Below, in pieces: positions 38,715 through 48,732 of a stretch of 64,000 nt of DNA. The first letter of the stretch is position 1, and every line of letters starts with the position of its first letter. Source of the DNA: Herbaspirillum aquaticum (GTDB taxonomy: Bacteria; Pseudomonadota; Gammaproteobacteria; Burkholderiales; Burkholderiaceae_D); assembly GCF_002213425.1 (NCBI RefSeq), contig NZ_NJGV01000002.1, positions 1 to 64,000 of the forward strand. Direction: 5' to 3'. The notes beneath the pieces were generated by a model, which saw only the letters and a program-made list of their open reading frames with translations, was not told where the DNA came from and did not search any database. A program made the position numbers and the translations under genes.

Positions 38715-39716
38715 ATGACGGATGAAAAAATGGATCCTCAACTCTTGCAACAACGGCTAGGCCACCCATTCAAGGATGCTTCGCTCCTGCAGCAGGCCTT
38801 GACCCACCGTAGCCATAGCGCCTTGCATAACGAGCGGCTGGAATTCCTCGGCGATTCGGTGCTGAACTGCGTGGTGGCTTCGCTGCTCTTCGAACGTTAC
38901 GACAAGATCGACGAAGGCGACCTCTCGCGCCTGCGCGCCAACCTGGTCAAGCAGCAATCGCTGTATGAAATCGCCCAGCGGCTGGAGCTGTCGCAGTTCC
39001 TGCGCCTGGGAGAAGGCGAACTCAAATCCGGCGGCTTCCGCCGTCCCTCGATCCTGGCCGATACCCTGGAGGCGCTTTTTGGCGCGATCTTCCTCGATTC
39101 CGGCTTCGAAGCGGCACGCGCGGTGATCCGCTCGCTCTACGTCCCGGTGCTGGAACACGTCGATCCCAAGACCTTGGGCAAGGATGCCAAGACCCTGCTG
39201 CAAGAGTTCTTGCAGGGCAAGAAGATCCCGCTGCCGCAGTACAACGTCATCGCCACCCATGGTGCGGCCCACAGCCAGGAATTCGAGATCGAATGCCTGG
39301 TGCCCAAGCTGGACATCCAGGTCTTCGGCACCGGTGGCAGCCGTCGCGCCGGCGAACAGGCCGCCGCCAAGCTGGCCCTGGAAGCCGTGCAGCTGGCGCT
39401 GGCCAAGACCCCGTCGGCCGGCCGCAAGCCGCGTGCCCGTACCACCCAGCTCAAACTGGCCGGTATTGCAACCATCCAGCCGGATGCACCCGAGCACGAA
39501 GCGGGCAAGGGCAATCGTCCTGACGCCTCGACGGTCAATGGCAGCAAGCCTGCCAAACCGCCCAAGGAGCTGAAGGAGCAGAAGGAAACCAAGGAACAGA
39601 AGGGCGCGCCCGTCACCGCGCGCAACGATGGCAAGACCACCGGCGACCGCACTGAAACGGCCGCAGCAGAACCCATTTCGGCGGCTTCATCCGCCTCGCA
39701 ATCCAGAACAGCATGA
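38715..39716 (+). CDS. rnc: Ribonuclease III
   Basis: 333 residues, about 100 more than the E. coli enzyme. The catalytic domain carries the signature [11 protein letters not shown], and the second acidic cluster lies in [14 protein letters not shown] double-stranded RNA binding domain follows (about 155-225, [17 protein letters not shown]). The final 100 residues are a low-complexity Lys/Glu/Pro/Ala tail ([16 protein letters not shown]). It processes rRNA and mRNA duplexes. The stop overlaps era by 4 bases. ATG 38730 is an alternative start. Confidence 0.96.
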   Translation: MTDEKMDPQLLQQRLGHPFKDASLLQQALTHRSHSALHNERLEFLGDSVLNCVVASLLFERYDKIDEGDLSRLRANLVKQQSLYEIAQRLELSQFLRLGEGELKSGGFRRPSILADTLEALFGAIFLDSGFEAARAVIRSLYVPVLEHVDPKTLGKDAKTLLQEFLQGKKIPLPQYNVIATHGAAHSQEFEIECLVPKLDIQVFGTGGSRRAGEQAAAKLALEAVQLALAKTPSAGRKPRARTTQLKLAGIATIQPDAPEHEAGKGNRPDASTVNGSKPAKPPKELKEQKETKEQKGAPVTARNDGKTTGDRTETAAAEPISAASSASQSRTA

Positions 39717-40642
39717 CAGATTCCCCCATGGCCGATGACGCATCGGCGCAGACCCCCGAGAGCGATTACCGTTGCGGCTACATCGCCATCGTCGGTCGTC
39801 CCAACGTTGGCAAGTCGACCCTCATGAACGTGCTGGTCGGCGCCAAGGTCAGCATCACCTCGCGCAAGGCCCAGACCACGCGCCACCGCATCACCGGCAT
39901 CCAGACCATCGAGAACACCCAGTATGTCTACGTCGACACGCCGGGTTTCCAGACGCGTCACAGCAATGCCCTCAACAAGACCCTGAACCGCACCGTCACC
40001 AATACCCTGACGGCGTCCGACGTGATCCTCTTCGTGATCGAAGCCGGTACTTTTGGTCCCGCCGACAAGCAGGTGCTTGATCTCCTGCCGGCCAACGTGC
40101 CCTGCATCCTGGTGTTGAACAAGGCCGACCGCAACAAGGACAAGACCACGCTCATGCCCTTCGCCCGCGAAGTGGCTTCGCACCATGATTTTGCCGCCGT
40201 GGTGCCGGTCTCGGCCAAGCAGCGCTTCCAGCTCGATCGCCTGCAGGAAGAAGTGCGCAAGCTGCTGCCGCAGAATCCGCCGATGTTCGACGAAGACGAC
40301 ATCACCGACCGCAGCGAGAAATTCCTGGCCTCTGAAATCGTGCGCGAAAAGGTATTCCGCTTCGTCGGTGAAGAATTGCCCTACACCAGCACGGTCCTGA
40401 TCGAGAAGTTCGAGCAGGAAGGCAACCTGCGCCGCATCTTCGCGGCCATCCTGGTCGAACGCGACACCCACAAGGCCATGGTGATCGGCCAGAAGGGCGC
40501 ACGCCTGAAGGAAATTTCCACCCAGGCGCGCCTGGACATGGAGCGCCTCTTCGGTGGTCCGGTCTACCTGGAGATCTGGGTCAAGGTCAAATCGGGCTGG
40601 GCCGACAACGAAGCCGGCCTGCGCGCCTACGGCTACGAGTGA
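39713..40642 (+). CDS. era: GTPase Era
   Basis: 309 residues, translationally coupled to rnc (ATGA). G1 is [11 protein letters not shown]3 is DTPG, and G4 is NKAD. A C-terminal KH domain ([18 protein letters not shown]) binds the 3' end of 16S rRNA. It acts in 30S maturation. The rnc-era-recO order is classical. Confidence 0.97.
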   Translation: MTDSPMADDASAQTPESDYRCGYIAIVGRPNVGKSTLMNVLVGAKVSITSRKAQTTRHRITGIQTIENTQYVYVDTPGFQTRHSNALNKTLNRTVTNTLTASDVILFVIEAGTFGPADKQVLDLLPANVPCILVLNKADRNKDKTTLMPFAREVASHHDFAAVVPVSAKQRFQLDRLQEEVRKLLPQNPPMFDEDDITDRSEKFLASEIVREKVFRFVGEELPYTSTVLIEKFEQEGNLRRIFAAILVERDTHKAMVIGQKGARLKEISTQARLDMERLFGGPVYLEIWVKVKSGWADNEAGLRAYGYE

Positions 40643-40743
40643 GCCCGCGTGCGGCCTCCTGCGGGCTGCGCGCAATCCCTGCATAATCATGGCATTACGC
40701 CGCGCCCCAACGACGTGGCTTCACGCATTCAGGACGGATATCC

Positions 40744-41595
40744 ATGACCACCATGCTCAACGAACCCCAGCTCGACGGCCAGGTAATCGATCCGGCCGCG
40801 CCGGTCGCGCCCCAGGCGCCTGCCAAGGCCCCGGCACGCAAGCCGGCCGCGCCCCGTGCGCGCAGCCGCGCGGTGCCGGAGAAGGAGCACAAGGTACTGG
40901 CGCAGCCGGGCTTCGTGCTGCACAGCTATCCCTACAAGGAAACCAGTCTCATCATCGACGTGTTCTCCCGGGATCACGGCCGTATCGCACTCGTAGCCAA
41001 GGGCGCCAAGCGTCCGCACTCCAAGCTGCGCGGTGCCTTGCAGACTTTCCAGCCGCTCTCGCTGTCGTGGAGCGGCAAGTCCGAAGTGCGCACGCTGACC
41101 GATGCCGAATGGGTGGGCGGCCTGCTGCCGCTGGAAAAATCGGCCCTGCTGTGCGGTTTCTACCTCAATGAATTGCTGGTCAAGCTGCTGGCGCGCGAAG
41201 ATGCGCACCCGGCACTGTTCGACCATTACGTGGCTACCCTCAACAAGCTGGCCCATGGCGAGAATGCCCCCATCGTGCTGCGCCAGTTCGAACGCATCCT
41301 CTTGAAGCAGACCGGCGTGGCCGGCAACTGGAGCCATTGCGTGGCCAGCGGCAAGACCGTGCAGCCGGATGGCATCTATGTCGTGGATCCGGAGCAGGGC
41401 ACACGCCCCGAGCGCATTTCCGACCGCGCGCCCAAGGTCTCCGGCAAGACACTGCTGGACATGGAGCGCGAGGACTACAGCGACCCCACCACGCAGTTGC
41501 AGAGCAAGTTCCTGATGCGCTACCTGCTGTCGCATCACCTGGGCGGTGCGCAGCTCAACACGCGCCAGATCCTGATCGACCTGATGCAGCTGTGA
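40744..41595 (+). CDS. recO: DNA repair protein RecO
   Basis: 283 residues with an unusual 40-residue Ala/Pro/Arg-rich N-terminal extension before the OB fold ([21 protein letters not shown]). The central helical domain follows. The family cysteines for zinc are largely missing, as in many betaproteobacteria. It works with RecF and RecR to load RecA. ATG 40753 is an alternative start. Confidence 0.94.
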   Translation: MTTMLNEPQLDGQVIDPAAPVAPQAPAKAPARKPAAPRARSRAVPEKEHKVLAQPGFVLHSYPYKETSLIIDVFSRDHGRIALVAKGAKRPHSKLRGALQTFQPLSLSWSGKSEVRTLTDAEWVGGLLPLEKSALLCGFYLNELLVKLLAREDAHPALFDHYVATLNKLAHGENAPIVLRQFERILLKQTGVAGNWSHCVASGKTVQPDGIYVVDPEQGTRPERISDRAPKVSGKTLLDMEREDYSDPTTQLQSKFLMRYLLSHHLGGAQLNTRQILIDLMQL

Positions 41596-41758
41596 CGGCG
41601 CGGCGGCCTGCCTGCCGCCGGCCAGAACATGCCGCCACTTGATCCCGTCTGCCCCCGCGTGCGATCCCGAGCCGCTACAATCCGACAGTGGCTGCACGGT
41701 ACTTCACGTGCAGCCTTGATCACATCCCGACATCATTCAAACGAAGCTTCCTGACACC

Positions 41759-42532
41759 ATGAGTTTCCTGCAGCCTGCCGGCCCGGCCATCGACCTGGGC
41801 ATCAACATCGATCACGTCGCCACCTTGCGCAATGCGCGCGGCACCCGTTATCCCGATCCCATCCGCGCCGCGCTGGAAGCCGAGGAGGCCGGTGCCGATG
41901 CGATCACCCTGCACCTGCGCGAAGACCGCCGCCACATCCGCGATGAAGACGTCAAGGCCATCCGTCCGCTGCTGCAGACGCGCATGAACCTGGAAGCCGC
42001 TGTGACGAAAGAGATGATCGATTTCGCCTGTGGCATCCAGCCGCAGGATGTCTGCCTGGTGCCGGAAAAGCGCACCGAAGTCACCACCGAAGGCGGCCTG
42101 GACGTGCGCGGCCATTTTGCCGATGTGCAGGCGGCGATCGTGCAGTTGCAGCAGGAACGCATTCGCGTCTCTTTGTTCATTGATCCGGATGTGGAGCAGA
42201 TCCAGGCGGCCGCAGAATCGGGTGCTCCCGTCATCGAACTTCATACCGGCCGTTATGCGGACGCCACCAGCGAGCGTGAACAGCAGGAAGAGCTGGAGCG
42301 CATCCGCATTGCCGTGCAAGCCGGCGTCAAGCTCGGCCTGAAGGTCAATGCCGGCCACGGGCTGCACTACACCAATGTCCAGGCCATCGCCGCCATCCCC
42401 GAGATCGCTGAACTCAACATCGGCCACGCCGTGGTCGCCCATGCGGTCTTTGCCGGCTGGCGCAATGCGGTCTCCGAGATGAAGGCCATCATGGTCAAGG
42501 CCCGCCTGGACGCCCTCAAGGCCAAGGCTTGA
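41759..42532 (+). CDS. pdxJ: Pyridoxine 5'-phosphate synthase
   Basis: 257 residues. It starts [18 protein letters not shown], with the phosphate- and substrate-binding region typical of PdxJ, and includes [15 protein letters not shown] and ELHTGRYA. It forms the pyridine ring of vitamin B6. acpS follows after 10 bases, a common pdxJ-acpS pairing. Confidence 0.97.
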   Translation: MSFLQPAGPAIDLGINIDHVATLRNARGTRYPDPIRAALEAEEAGADAITLHLREDRRHIRDEDVKAIRPLLQTRMNLEAAVTKEMIDFACGIQPQDVCLVPEKRTEVTTEGGLDVRGHFADVQAAIVQLQQERIRVSLFIDPDVEQIQAAAESGAPVIELHTGRYADATSEREQQEELERIRIAVQAGVKLGLKVNAGHGLHYTNVQAIAAIPEIAELNIGHAVVAHAVFAGWRNAVSEMKAIMVKARLDALKAKA

Positions 42533-42542
42533 GGCGCGCCGC

Positions 42543-42935
42543 ATGATTTACGGCATCGGTACCGACATCCTCCAGATTTCGCGCCTGGAGGCGACCCTGG
42601 GGCGTCACGGCGACCGTTTCGCCGCCAAGATCCTGGGCCCGCAGGAAATGGAAAAATACCTGCGCCGCAAGGCCAAAGTGGAAGCACGCGGCGTGCGCTT
42701 CCTGGCCACCCGTTTCGCCGCCAAGGAAGCCTTTTCCAAGGCCATCGGCATGGGCATGCGCATGCCCATGACCTGGCGCGCCATGCAGGTGTTGAACGCC
42801 CCCAGCGGCAAGCCGGTGGTGGTCTGCAGCGGCGCCTTGCAAGAATGGATGGAAGAGCAGGGCTTGAGCGCCCAGGTTTCCGTCACCGACGAAGTGGAAT
42901 ACGCCGTCGCCTTTGTCATCGTGGAGAAGTCATGA
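42543..42935 (+). CDS. acpS: Holo-ACP synthase
   Basis: 130 residues. It has the [16 protein letters not shown] start and [12 protein letters not shown] motif with metal-binding Asp and Glu. It attaches phosphopantetheine to AcpP. It overlaps nagZ by 4 bases. Confidence 0.96.
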   Translation: MIYGIGTDILQISRLEATLGRHGDRFAAKILGPQEMEKYLRRKAKVEARGVRFLATRFAAKEAFSKAIGMGMRMPMTWRAMQVLNAPSGKPVVVCSGALQEWMEEQGLSAQVSVTDEVEYAVAFVIVEKS

Positions 42936-43960
42936 ATCAAGCCGTCAAGCCGCTCGGTCCGGTCATGCTGGACGTGGTCGGCACCACGCTGGATGCCGCC
43001 GATATCGCGCGCCTCCAGCACCCGCTGACGGGCGGGGTCATCCTGTTTGCCCGCAACTATGAGAACCGTGCGCAACTGGTCGCCTTGACCAGTGCGATTC
43101 GCCAGGCCCGTCCCGGTATCCTCATCGCCGTGGACCACGAAGGCGGCCGCGTGCAGCGCTTCCGCACCGATGGTTTTACGCGCCTGCCGGCCATGGGCCA
43201 ACTGGGCCAGCTGTGGGATCGCGACGTACTGCAAGCCACCAAGGTGGCCACGGCCACCGGCTTCGTGCTGGCCGCTGAACTGCGCGCCTGTGGCATCGAC
43301 CTGTCGTTCACCCCGGTGCTCGATCTGGATTACGGCGTCTCCAGCGTGATCGGCGACCGTTCCTTCCATCGCGATCCGCGCGTGGTCACGCTCATGGCCA
43401 AGAGCCTCAATCACGGCCTGGCGCTGGCGGGCATGGCCAATTGCGGCAAGCATTTCCCCGGCCATGGTTTTGTCACGGCCGACTCCCACGTGGCCATACC
43501 GGTCGATGAGCGCGGCCTGGAAGACATCCTCGGCGACGACGCCACACCGTATGACTGGCTGGGCATGAGCCTGGCCGCGGTCATGCCGGCCCACGTCATC
43601 TACCCCAAGGTGGATGCGCAACCGGCCGGTTTTTCCAAGGTCTGGCTGTCGATGCTGCGCGAGCGCTTCGGCTTCCAGGGGGTGATCTTCAGTGACGACC
43701 TCAGCATGCACGGTGCCAGTGTTGCCGGTGGTCCGCTGCAGGCCGCACAGGCTGCGCTGGATGCGGGCTGCGATGTGGCGCTGATCTGCAACTCGCCGGA
43801 CAAGGCCGACGCCATCCTCGCCGGGCTCCAGGGCGGTACCGATGCGGCCTCCGCCGCACGCCGCGCGACCCTGCTGCCCTGTGGCGAGGCATTGGGCTGG
43901 GATGCGCTGCAAGCCGATCCGCGCTACCTGGCCGCACGCGCGCTGGTGCAGTCGCTGTAA
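42932..43960 (+). CDS. nagZ: Beta-N-acetylhexosaminidase NagZ
   Basis: 342 residues from ATG 42932. It is a glycoside hydrolase family 3 enzyme with [30 protein letters not shown] (catalytic His/Asp loop) and [10 protein letters not shown] (nucleophile Asp). It is a cytoplasmic peptidoglycan recycling enzyme. In many bacteria its product induces AmpC; no ampC is seen here. Confidence 0.96.
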   Translation: MNQAVKPLGPVMLDVVGTTLDAADIARLQHPLTGGVILFARNYENRAQLVALTSAIRQARPGILIAVDHEGGRVQRFRTDGFTRLPAMGQLGQLWDRDVLQATKVATATGFVLAAELRACGIDLSFTPVLDLDYGVSSVIGDRSFHRDPRVVTLMAKSLNHGLALAGMANCGKHFPGHGFVTADSHVAIPVDERGLEDILGDDATPYDWLGMSLAAVMPAHVIYPKVDAQPAGFSKVWLSMLRERFGFQGVIFSDDLSMHGASVAGGPLQAAQAALDAGCDVALICNSPDKADAILAGLQGGTDAASAARRATLLPCGEALGWDALQADPRYLAARALVQSL

Positions 43961-43977
43961 GTCATTCGTTTTCGCTC

Positions 43978-45843
43978 ATGTCCGATATCCCAGTATCCCC
44001 GCTCCCCGACCCGCGTGAAGTCGTGCTGGACACGGTTGCCCGGCTGCCGCACCTGCCGGGCGTCTATCGCTACTTCGACGCCGAGGACAACGTGCTCTAC
44101 GTGGGCAAGGCGCGCGACCTCAAGAAGCGTGTCTCCAGCTATTTCCAGAAGACCCTCACCAGTGCGCGCATTGCCATGATGGTCGAGCGCATTGCGCGCC
44201 TGGAAACCACGGTCACCCGCAGCGAGGCTGAAGCGCTGCTGCTGGAAAACAATCTCATCAAGACGCTGCGCCCGCGCTTCAATATCCTCTTCCGCGACGA
44301 CAAGTCCTATCCCTACCTGAAGATCACCGGCCACGCCTTCCCGCGCATGGCCTACTATCGCGGCGCGGTGGACAAGCGCAGCCAGTATTTCGGTCCGTTC
44401 CCCAATGCCGGGGCAGTGAAGGAATCGATCCAGATCCTGCAGAAGGTGTTCCTGCTGCGCACTTGCGAAGACACCGTCTTCACCAACCGTACGCGGCCCT
44501 GCCTGCTGCACCAGATCCACCGCTGCAGCGGACCCTGCGTGAACCTGGTCAGCCGCGAGGATTACGCGCTCGACGTGGAGAATGCCTCCAAATTCCTGCG
44601 CGGCCGCCAGAGCGAAGTGATGGAAGCGCTGGAGCAGAAGATGCATGCCTTCGCCGCCGACCTGAAATTCGAACAGGCCGCTGCCGTGCGCGACCAGATC
44701 GGTTCGCTCTCCAGCGTGCTGCACCAGCAGAGTATGGAGACGGTCAGCGACGCCGACATCGACATCATCGCCGTGGTGGTGCAGGGCGGCCGTGCCTGCG
44801 TGAACCTGGCGATGGTGCGCGGCGGCCGCCATCTCGGCGACCGTGCCTATTTCCCCACGCATGTGGATGATGCGATGGACACCGCCGAGGACAGCATCGA
44901 GGTGGAAGTGCTCAAAGCCTTCCTGGCCCAGCACTACATCGACAAGTTCATCCCCGGCTCGCTCATCGTCGGCACCGAATTCGATGATCCGGCCCTGATG
45001 ATGGCCTTGATGGAGCAGTGCGGCCATCGCATCACGCTGACTTTCCAGCCACAGGGCCAACGTCGCCAGTGGCTGGAGATGGCCGCCAAGGGGGCCGGGA
45101 TCGCACTGGCACGATTGCTGTCCGAGCAAGGCTCGCAGCAGGCCCGCACGCGTGCGCTGGCCGAAGTGCTGGAGCTGGAACGCGAAGACCTGGACGAACT
45201 GCGCGCCGAATGCTTCGACATCAGCCACACCCAAGGTGAAGCCACGCAAGCCTCGTGCGTGGTGTTCCATCACCATGCGATGCAGAACGGTGAATACCGC
45301 CGCTACAACATCAACGACATCACGCCCGGCGATGACTACGCCGCCATGCGCCAGGTGCTCACGCGCCGCTACGAGAAGGTCGCCAACGGCGAAGGCGTGA
45401 TGCCGGACATCGTCCTGATCGACGGCGGCAAAGGCCAGGTCGAGATGGCGCGTCAGGTGCTGACCGAACTGGGGTTGGACATCAGTCTGATCGTCGGTGT
45501 GGCCAAGGGGGAAGGGCGCAAGGTCGGCCTGGAGACCCTGGTCTTCGCCGATGGCCGTGCGCCCAAGGAGCTGGGCAAGGAATCGGCTGCACTGATGCTG
45601 ATCGCGCAGATCCGGGACGAAGCGCACCGTTTTGCCATCACCGGCATGCGCGCCAAGCGCGCCAAGGCACGCCAGACCTCGCGCCTGGAAGAGATCGAGG
45701 GCATCGGTGCCAAGCGCCGCCAGCGCCTGCTGGTGCGCTTCGGTGGCCTGCGCGGCGTGGCCGATGCCAGCGTGGATGACCTGGCCTCCGTGGAAGGCAT
45801 CTCGCGCCAGCTGGCCGAGGAAATCTACCGCCAGTTGCACTGA
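43978..45843 (+). CDS. uvrC: Excinuclease ABC subunit C
   Basis: 621 residues. Domains in order are GIY-YIG nuclease ([20 protein letters not shown]), UVR motif near 205-235 for UvrB contact, RNase H-like second nuclease ([14 protein letters not shown]), and tandem HhH at the C-terminus ([14 protein letters not shown]). It makes both incisions in nucleotide excision repair. Confidence 0.97.
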   Translation: MSDIPVSPLPDPREVVLDTVARLPHLPGVYRYFDAEDNVLYVGKARDLKKRVSSYFQKTLTSARIAMMVERIARLETTVTRSEAEALLLENNLIKTLRPRFNILFRDDKSYPYLKITGHAFPRMAYYRGAVDKRSQYFGPFPNAGAVKESIQILQKVFLLRTCEDTVFTNRTRPCLLHQIHRCSGPCVNLVSREDYALDVENASKFLRGRQSEVMEALEQKMHAFAADLKFEQAAAVRDQIGSLSSVLHQQSMETVSDADIDIIAVVVQGGRACVNLAMVRGGRHLGDRAYFPTHVDDAMDTAEDSIEVEVLKAFLAQHYIDKFIPGSLIVGTEFDDPALMMALMEQCGHRITLTFQPQGQRRQWLEMAAKGAGIALARLLSEQGSQQARTRALAEVLELEREDLDELRAECFDISHTQGEATQASCVVFHHHAMQNGEYRRYNINDITPGDDYAAMRQVLTRRYEKVANGEGVMPDIVLIDGGKGQVEMARQVLTELGLDISLIVGVAKGEGRKVGLETLVFADGRAPKELGKESAALMLIAQIRDEAHRFAITGMRAKRAKARQTSRLEEIEGIGAKRRQRLLVRFGGLRGVADASVDDLASVEGISRQLAEEIYRQLH

Positions 45844-45966
45844 GTTCGTTCACGCTGCTGCACCGCTGCTGCGCGCACCGACGTAAAGGCGGGCGCAGCA
45901 GGGGATGACTCTGCTACTATTCGGTAAATTTTTTTTCGTGTACGCCGCTCCAACCCTCCAAGACGT

Positions 45967-46557
45967 ATGCCTTTCAATATTCCGATTCTGCTGACCTGGT
46001 TGCGGGTGGCGCTCATTCCTCTGGTCGTCGGGGTCTATTACCTGCCTGAGATTGGCTTGAACCGTTACGAGCAGGGCATCGCCGCCACGGCCGTGTTCAT
46101 CGTCGCGGCCGCTACCGACTGGTTCGATGGCTTCCTGGCGCGCCGCTGGAACCAGACCTCCGCCTTTGGCGCCTTCCTCGACCCGGTGGCCGACAAGCTC
46201 ATGGTCACCGGCGCCTTGCTGGTGCTGGTGCACCTGGATCGCGTGCATCCGGTGATCGCCTTCATCATCATCGGCCGCGAGATCGCCATTTCGGCGCTGC
46301 GTGAATGGATGGCCCAGATCGGCGCCTCCAAGTCAGTGGCGGTCAGTTCGCTGGGCAAGATCAAGACCACCGCACAGATGATCGCCATCCCCATGCTGCT
46401 GTACTACGACAGCCTGTTCGGCTTCATCGATACGCGCCTGTGGGGCAGCTTGCTGCTGCTGGTGGCGGCGGTGCTGACGGTGTGGTCGATGCTGTACTAC
46501 CTGCGCCGCGCGATGCCGATGATCAAGGAAGCCGATGCCGGGAACAGAAAAAAATAA
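45967..46557 (+). CDS. pgsA: CDP-diacylglycerol-glycerol-3-phosphate phosphatidyltransferase
   Basis: 196 residues with about five membrane helices. The CDP-alcohol transferase motif appears as ATDWFDGFLARRWNQTSAFGAFLDPVADK, consistent with DGx2ARx8Gx3Dx3D. It makes phosphatidylglycerophosphate. The order uvrC-pgsA-tRNA-Gly is conserved in many betaproteobacteria. Confidence 0.96.
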   Translation: MPFNIPILLTWLRVALIPLVVGVYYLPEIGLNRYEQGIAATAVFIVAAATDWFDGFLARRWNQTSAFGAFLDPVADKLMVTGALLVLVHLDRVHPVIAFIIIGREIAISALREWMAQIGASKSVAVSSLGKIKTTAQMIAIPMLLYYDSLFGFIDTRLWGSLLLLVAAVLTVWSMLYYLRRAMPMIKEADAGNRKK

Positions 46558-46578
46558 TTAAATAATTAAGATCGATAG

Positions 46579-46606
46579 TTGACAAATACCAACGCTGCCT
46601 TATAAT
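46579..46606 (+). promoter_or_regulatory. Near-perfect sigma-70 promoter of first tRNA-Gly
   Basis: TTGACA at 46579-46584 and TATAAT at 46601-46606 both match consensus exactly, with 16-base spacing. The tRNA starts 18 bases downstream. Confidence 0.9.
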
Positions 46607-46623
46607 AGCGTTCTGTTTTCGAT

Positions 46624-46699
46624 GCGGGAGTAGCTCAGTTGGTAGAGCGATACCTTGCCAAGGTATAGGTCGAGAGTTCGAGACTCTTCTCCCGCTCCA
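46624..46699 (+). tRNA. tRNA-Gly (anticodon GCC), copy 1
   Basis: 76 bases. The acceptor GCGGGAG pairs with CTCCCGC, the discriminator is T and CCA is encoded. The anticodon loop TTGCCAA lies between ATACC and GGTAT. It decodes GGC and GGU. It is followed by its own terminator, so it is probably a single-gene transcript. Confidence 0.97.
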
Positions 46700-46710
46700 A
46701 GTTACTTGGA

Positions 46711-46743
46711 AAAAAGGAAGCCTGACAAAGCTTCCTTTTTTTA
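46711..46743 (+). terminator. Terminator after first tRNA-Gly
   Basis: AAGGAAGC and GCTTCCTT flank a short loop (CTGACAAA region) and are followed by a T-run. Confidence 0.82.
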
Positions 46744-46810
46744 TTGTGATAGGTGAGCGAGCATTGAAATTTTGGCTGCGGCGCAAGTCGAAAAAAGTCA
46801 AAAAAGATGT

Positions 46811-46839
46811 TTGCAAACAACACGTGTTTTAGGTAGTAT
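46811..46839 (+). promoter_or_regulatory. Promoter of tRNA-Cys/Gly operon
   Basis: TTGCAA at 46811-46816 and TAGTAT at 46834-46839 with a 17-base spacer. tRNA-Cys begins 13 bases later. Confidence 0.7.
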
Positions 46840-46851
46840 GCGTGTCCCCAA

Positions 46852-46925
46852 GGCGGGGTAGCAAAGTGGTTATGCAGCGGCCTGCAAAGCCGTCTACGCC
46901 GGTTCGATCCCGACCCCCGCCTCCA
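46852..46925 (+). tRNA. tRNA-Cys (anticodon GCA)
   Basis: 74 bases. The acceptor GGCGGGG pairs with CCCCGCC, and CCA is encoded. The anticodon loop is CTGCAAA, and the D-loop and GTTCGATCC T-loop are normal. It is the first gene of a Cys-Gly-Gly-Gly run. Confidence 0.96.
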
Positions 46926-46936
46926 AAACGCTCCAT

Positions 46937-47012
46937 GCGGGAGTAGCTCAGTTGGTAGAGCGATACCTTGCCAAGGTATAGGTCGAGAGTTCGAGACTCT
47001 TCTCCCGCTCCA
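46937..47012 (+). tRNA. tRNA-Gly (anticodon GCC), copy 2
   Basis: Identical in sequence to the first tRNA-Gly in this cluster, starting 11 bases after tRNA-Cys. Confidence 0.97.
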
Positions 47013-47065
47013 GATTCAAGGCAGGCAGCTTCGGCTTCCTGCAGCAGTAAAGTGTAAGTTCCCAT

Positions 47066-47141
47066 GCGGGAGTAGCTCAGTTGGTAGAGCGATACCTTGC
47101 CAAGGTATAGGTCGAGAGTTCGAGACTCTTCTCCCGCTCCA
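47066..47141 (+). tRNA. tRNA-Gly (anticodon GCC), copy 3
   Basis: Identical to copies 1 and 2. The spacers before copies 3 and 4 are also similar to each other (both contain GGCAGCTTCGG and GCAGTA), which points to tandem duplication of a unit of about 129 bases. Confidence 0.97.
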
Positions 47142-47194
47142 GTTTCAAACCAGGCAGCTTCGGCAGCCTGTTGCAGTAGATGTAAAAGTCCCAT

Positions 47195-47270
47195 GCGGGA
47201 GTAGCTCAGTTGGTAGAGCGATACCTTGCCAAGGTATAGGTCGAGAGTTCGAGACTCTTCTCCCGCTCCA
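47195..47270 (+). tRNA. tRNA-Gly (anticodon GCC), copy 4
   Basis: Identical to the other three copies. It is the last gene of the Cys-Gly-Gly-Gly transcript, with a terminator directly after. Confidence 0.97.
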
Positions 47271-47274
47271 AATT

Positions 47275-47305
47275 GAAAGAGGAAGCCTTCGGGCTTCCTC
47301 TTTTC
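47275..47305 (+). terminator. Terminator of tRNA-Cys/Gly operon
   Basis: AGAGGAAGCC and GGCTTCCTCT form a 10-bp stem with a TTCG loop and a following T tract. Confidence 0.9.
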
Positions 47306-47607
47306 ATTTCTGCGCTGCATTTGCGCACCCGCCGCTCTCGTTGCTTTTCCTTCCTCAACGCCGAGTGCATCCTGCACATCACGCGGATACCTCCAGTTTT
47401 TGATTTCCTCGTCTGCTTGTTCGTCGTGGCGGTACGATGCGTCTCTCCTGCCAGGCAGCGAGCGTGGTATTTCGATACATGCGACAAGGCAAGAATGAAA
47501 AATGTCGACTATCGGCATTTGCCTGATTGCCACGACCATCTTTCCCTACTACATTGCTGAGTCAGGCTTTTCGCCTGTCACTATCATTCGCATCCTGGGG
47601 AGGGGGC
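47306..47607. other. Gap between tRNA cluster and cheV (302 bases)
   Basis: No gene is supportable here. I looked for a sigma-28 flagellar promoter (TAAA-N15-GCCGATAA) on the plus strand and did not find one. Confidence 0.35.
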
Positions 47608-48582
47608 ATGGACAATTTTCAGAAAGAGATTGACGAAAGAACCAATCTCACCGCATCCAACAAATTCGAGCTGCTGCTGTTCCGCCTGGGGGCGGATCCA
47701 CATGGTGAGCGCTCCGAGCTGTTTGGCATCAACGTCTTCAAGATCCGCGAAATCGTGCCCATGCCGCCGGTGACCAAGGCCGCCGGTACGCAATCGCCGA
47801 TGCTGGGCATGGTCAACATCCGTGGCCAGATCATCTCGGTGATCGACCTGCCGGCGGTGGTGGGCTGTGTGCCCAAGACGGGCCTCAACATCCTGCTGGT
47901 CACCGAATACGCGCGCAGCACCCAGGCCTTTGCGGTGGAATCGGTGGACGAGATCGTGCGCCTCGAATGGAGCCAGGTCCTCTCGGCCGAAACCAGCAGC
48001 GGTGGCGCCTTCGTCACCAGCATCGCGCGCCTGGATCAGGACAAGGACACCAGCCGCCTGGCGCAGGTGCTGGATGTGGAGCAGATCCTGCACGAGATCA
48101 TGCCCAGCGATCGCAACATGAAGATGGAAAACCTGGAAAAGAGCGCCGGCCATGGCATGCGCCCCGGCGCGGTGGCCATCGCCGCCGACGATTCCAAGGT
48201 AGCCCGTTCGCTCATCGAGCAGGGCTTGCGGGCCATGGAAATTCCCTTCGAGATGCATGTCACCGGCAAGGATGCCTGGGACAAGATCCAGAAACTGGCC
48301 AAGGAAGCGCGCGCCGAGGGCAAGCCGATTGCTGACAAGATATCCTTCGTGCTGACCGATCTGGAAATGCCGGAGATGGACGGCTTCACCCTCACGCGCA
48401 ACATCAAGCGCGAGGACTTCCTGAAAAACATTCCCGTCATCATCCACTCCTCACTGTCCGGTTCGGCCAACGAGGATCACGTCAAGAGCGTGGGCGGGGA
48501 TGCCTACGTCGCCAAGTTCGAAGCCAACGAACTGGCCGCGACCATCTTCGGCGTGCTCGACAAGGCCGCGGCCAAGGCCTGA
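47608..48582 (+). CDS. cheV: Chemotaxis protein CheV
   Basis: 324 residues from ATG 47608, preceded by GGGGAGGGGG. An N-terminal CheW-like domain (about 15-165, LFGINVFKIREIVPMP, VNIRGQIISVIDLP) is joined to a receiver domain (about 185-315) with acidic DD in IAADDSK, phospho-acceptor Asp in LTDLEMPEMDGF and Lys in AKFEA. It couples receptors to CheA and tunes adaptation. No other che gene adjoins it. Confidence 0.95.
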   Translation: MDNFQKEIDERTNLTASNKFELLLFRLGADPHGERSELFGINVFKIREIVPMPPVTKAAGTQSPMLGMVNIRGQIISVIDLPAVVGCVPKTGLNILLVTEYARSTQAFAVESVDEIVRLEWSQVLSAETSSGGAFVTSIARLDQDKDTSRLAQVLDVEQILHEIMPSDRNMKMENLEKSAGHGMRPGAVAIAADDSKVARSLIEQGLRAMEIPFEMHVTGKDAWDKIQKLAKEARAEGKPIADKISFVLTDLEMPEMDGFTLTRNIKREDFLKNIPVIIHSSLSGSANEDHVKSVGGDAYVAKFEANELAATIFGVLDKAAAKA

Positions 48583-48607
48583 CCTGCCCGCGCTGCAATC
48601 ACCGCGA

Positions 48608-48634
48608 AGGGAGCCTTTGGGCTCCCTTTCTTTT
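48608..48634 (+). terminator. Terminator of cheV
   Basis: AGGGAGCC, TTTG, GGCTCCCT and a T-rich tail, 26 bases after the stop. Confidence 0.85.
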
Positions 48635-48732
48635 TCTCCTGCGCCGGCCACTGTCCTGCCGCTGCATGCGCCGATCTCGTATACTGACGCTCCCTTGATC
48701 CTGCCGCATCGTGCGGCGCAGAGCCTCTCTTC

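Noticed and set aside
46624..47270. CRISPR-like regularly spaced repeats
   Set aside because: The repeats are 76-base tRNA-Gly genes with encoded CCA and cloverleaf pairing, not CRISPR repeats.
46829..47539. Minus-strand frame with a repeated block LYLGKVSLYQLSYSRMG
   Set aside because: It is the antisense of the three tandem tRNA-Gly genes. The repeated peptide simply mirrors identical tRNA sequence and is a known type of false gene call.
48635..48732. Cobalamin riboswitch before cobT
   Set aside because: Looked for but no conserved B12-box sequence is present in this short spacer.
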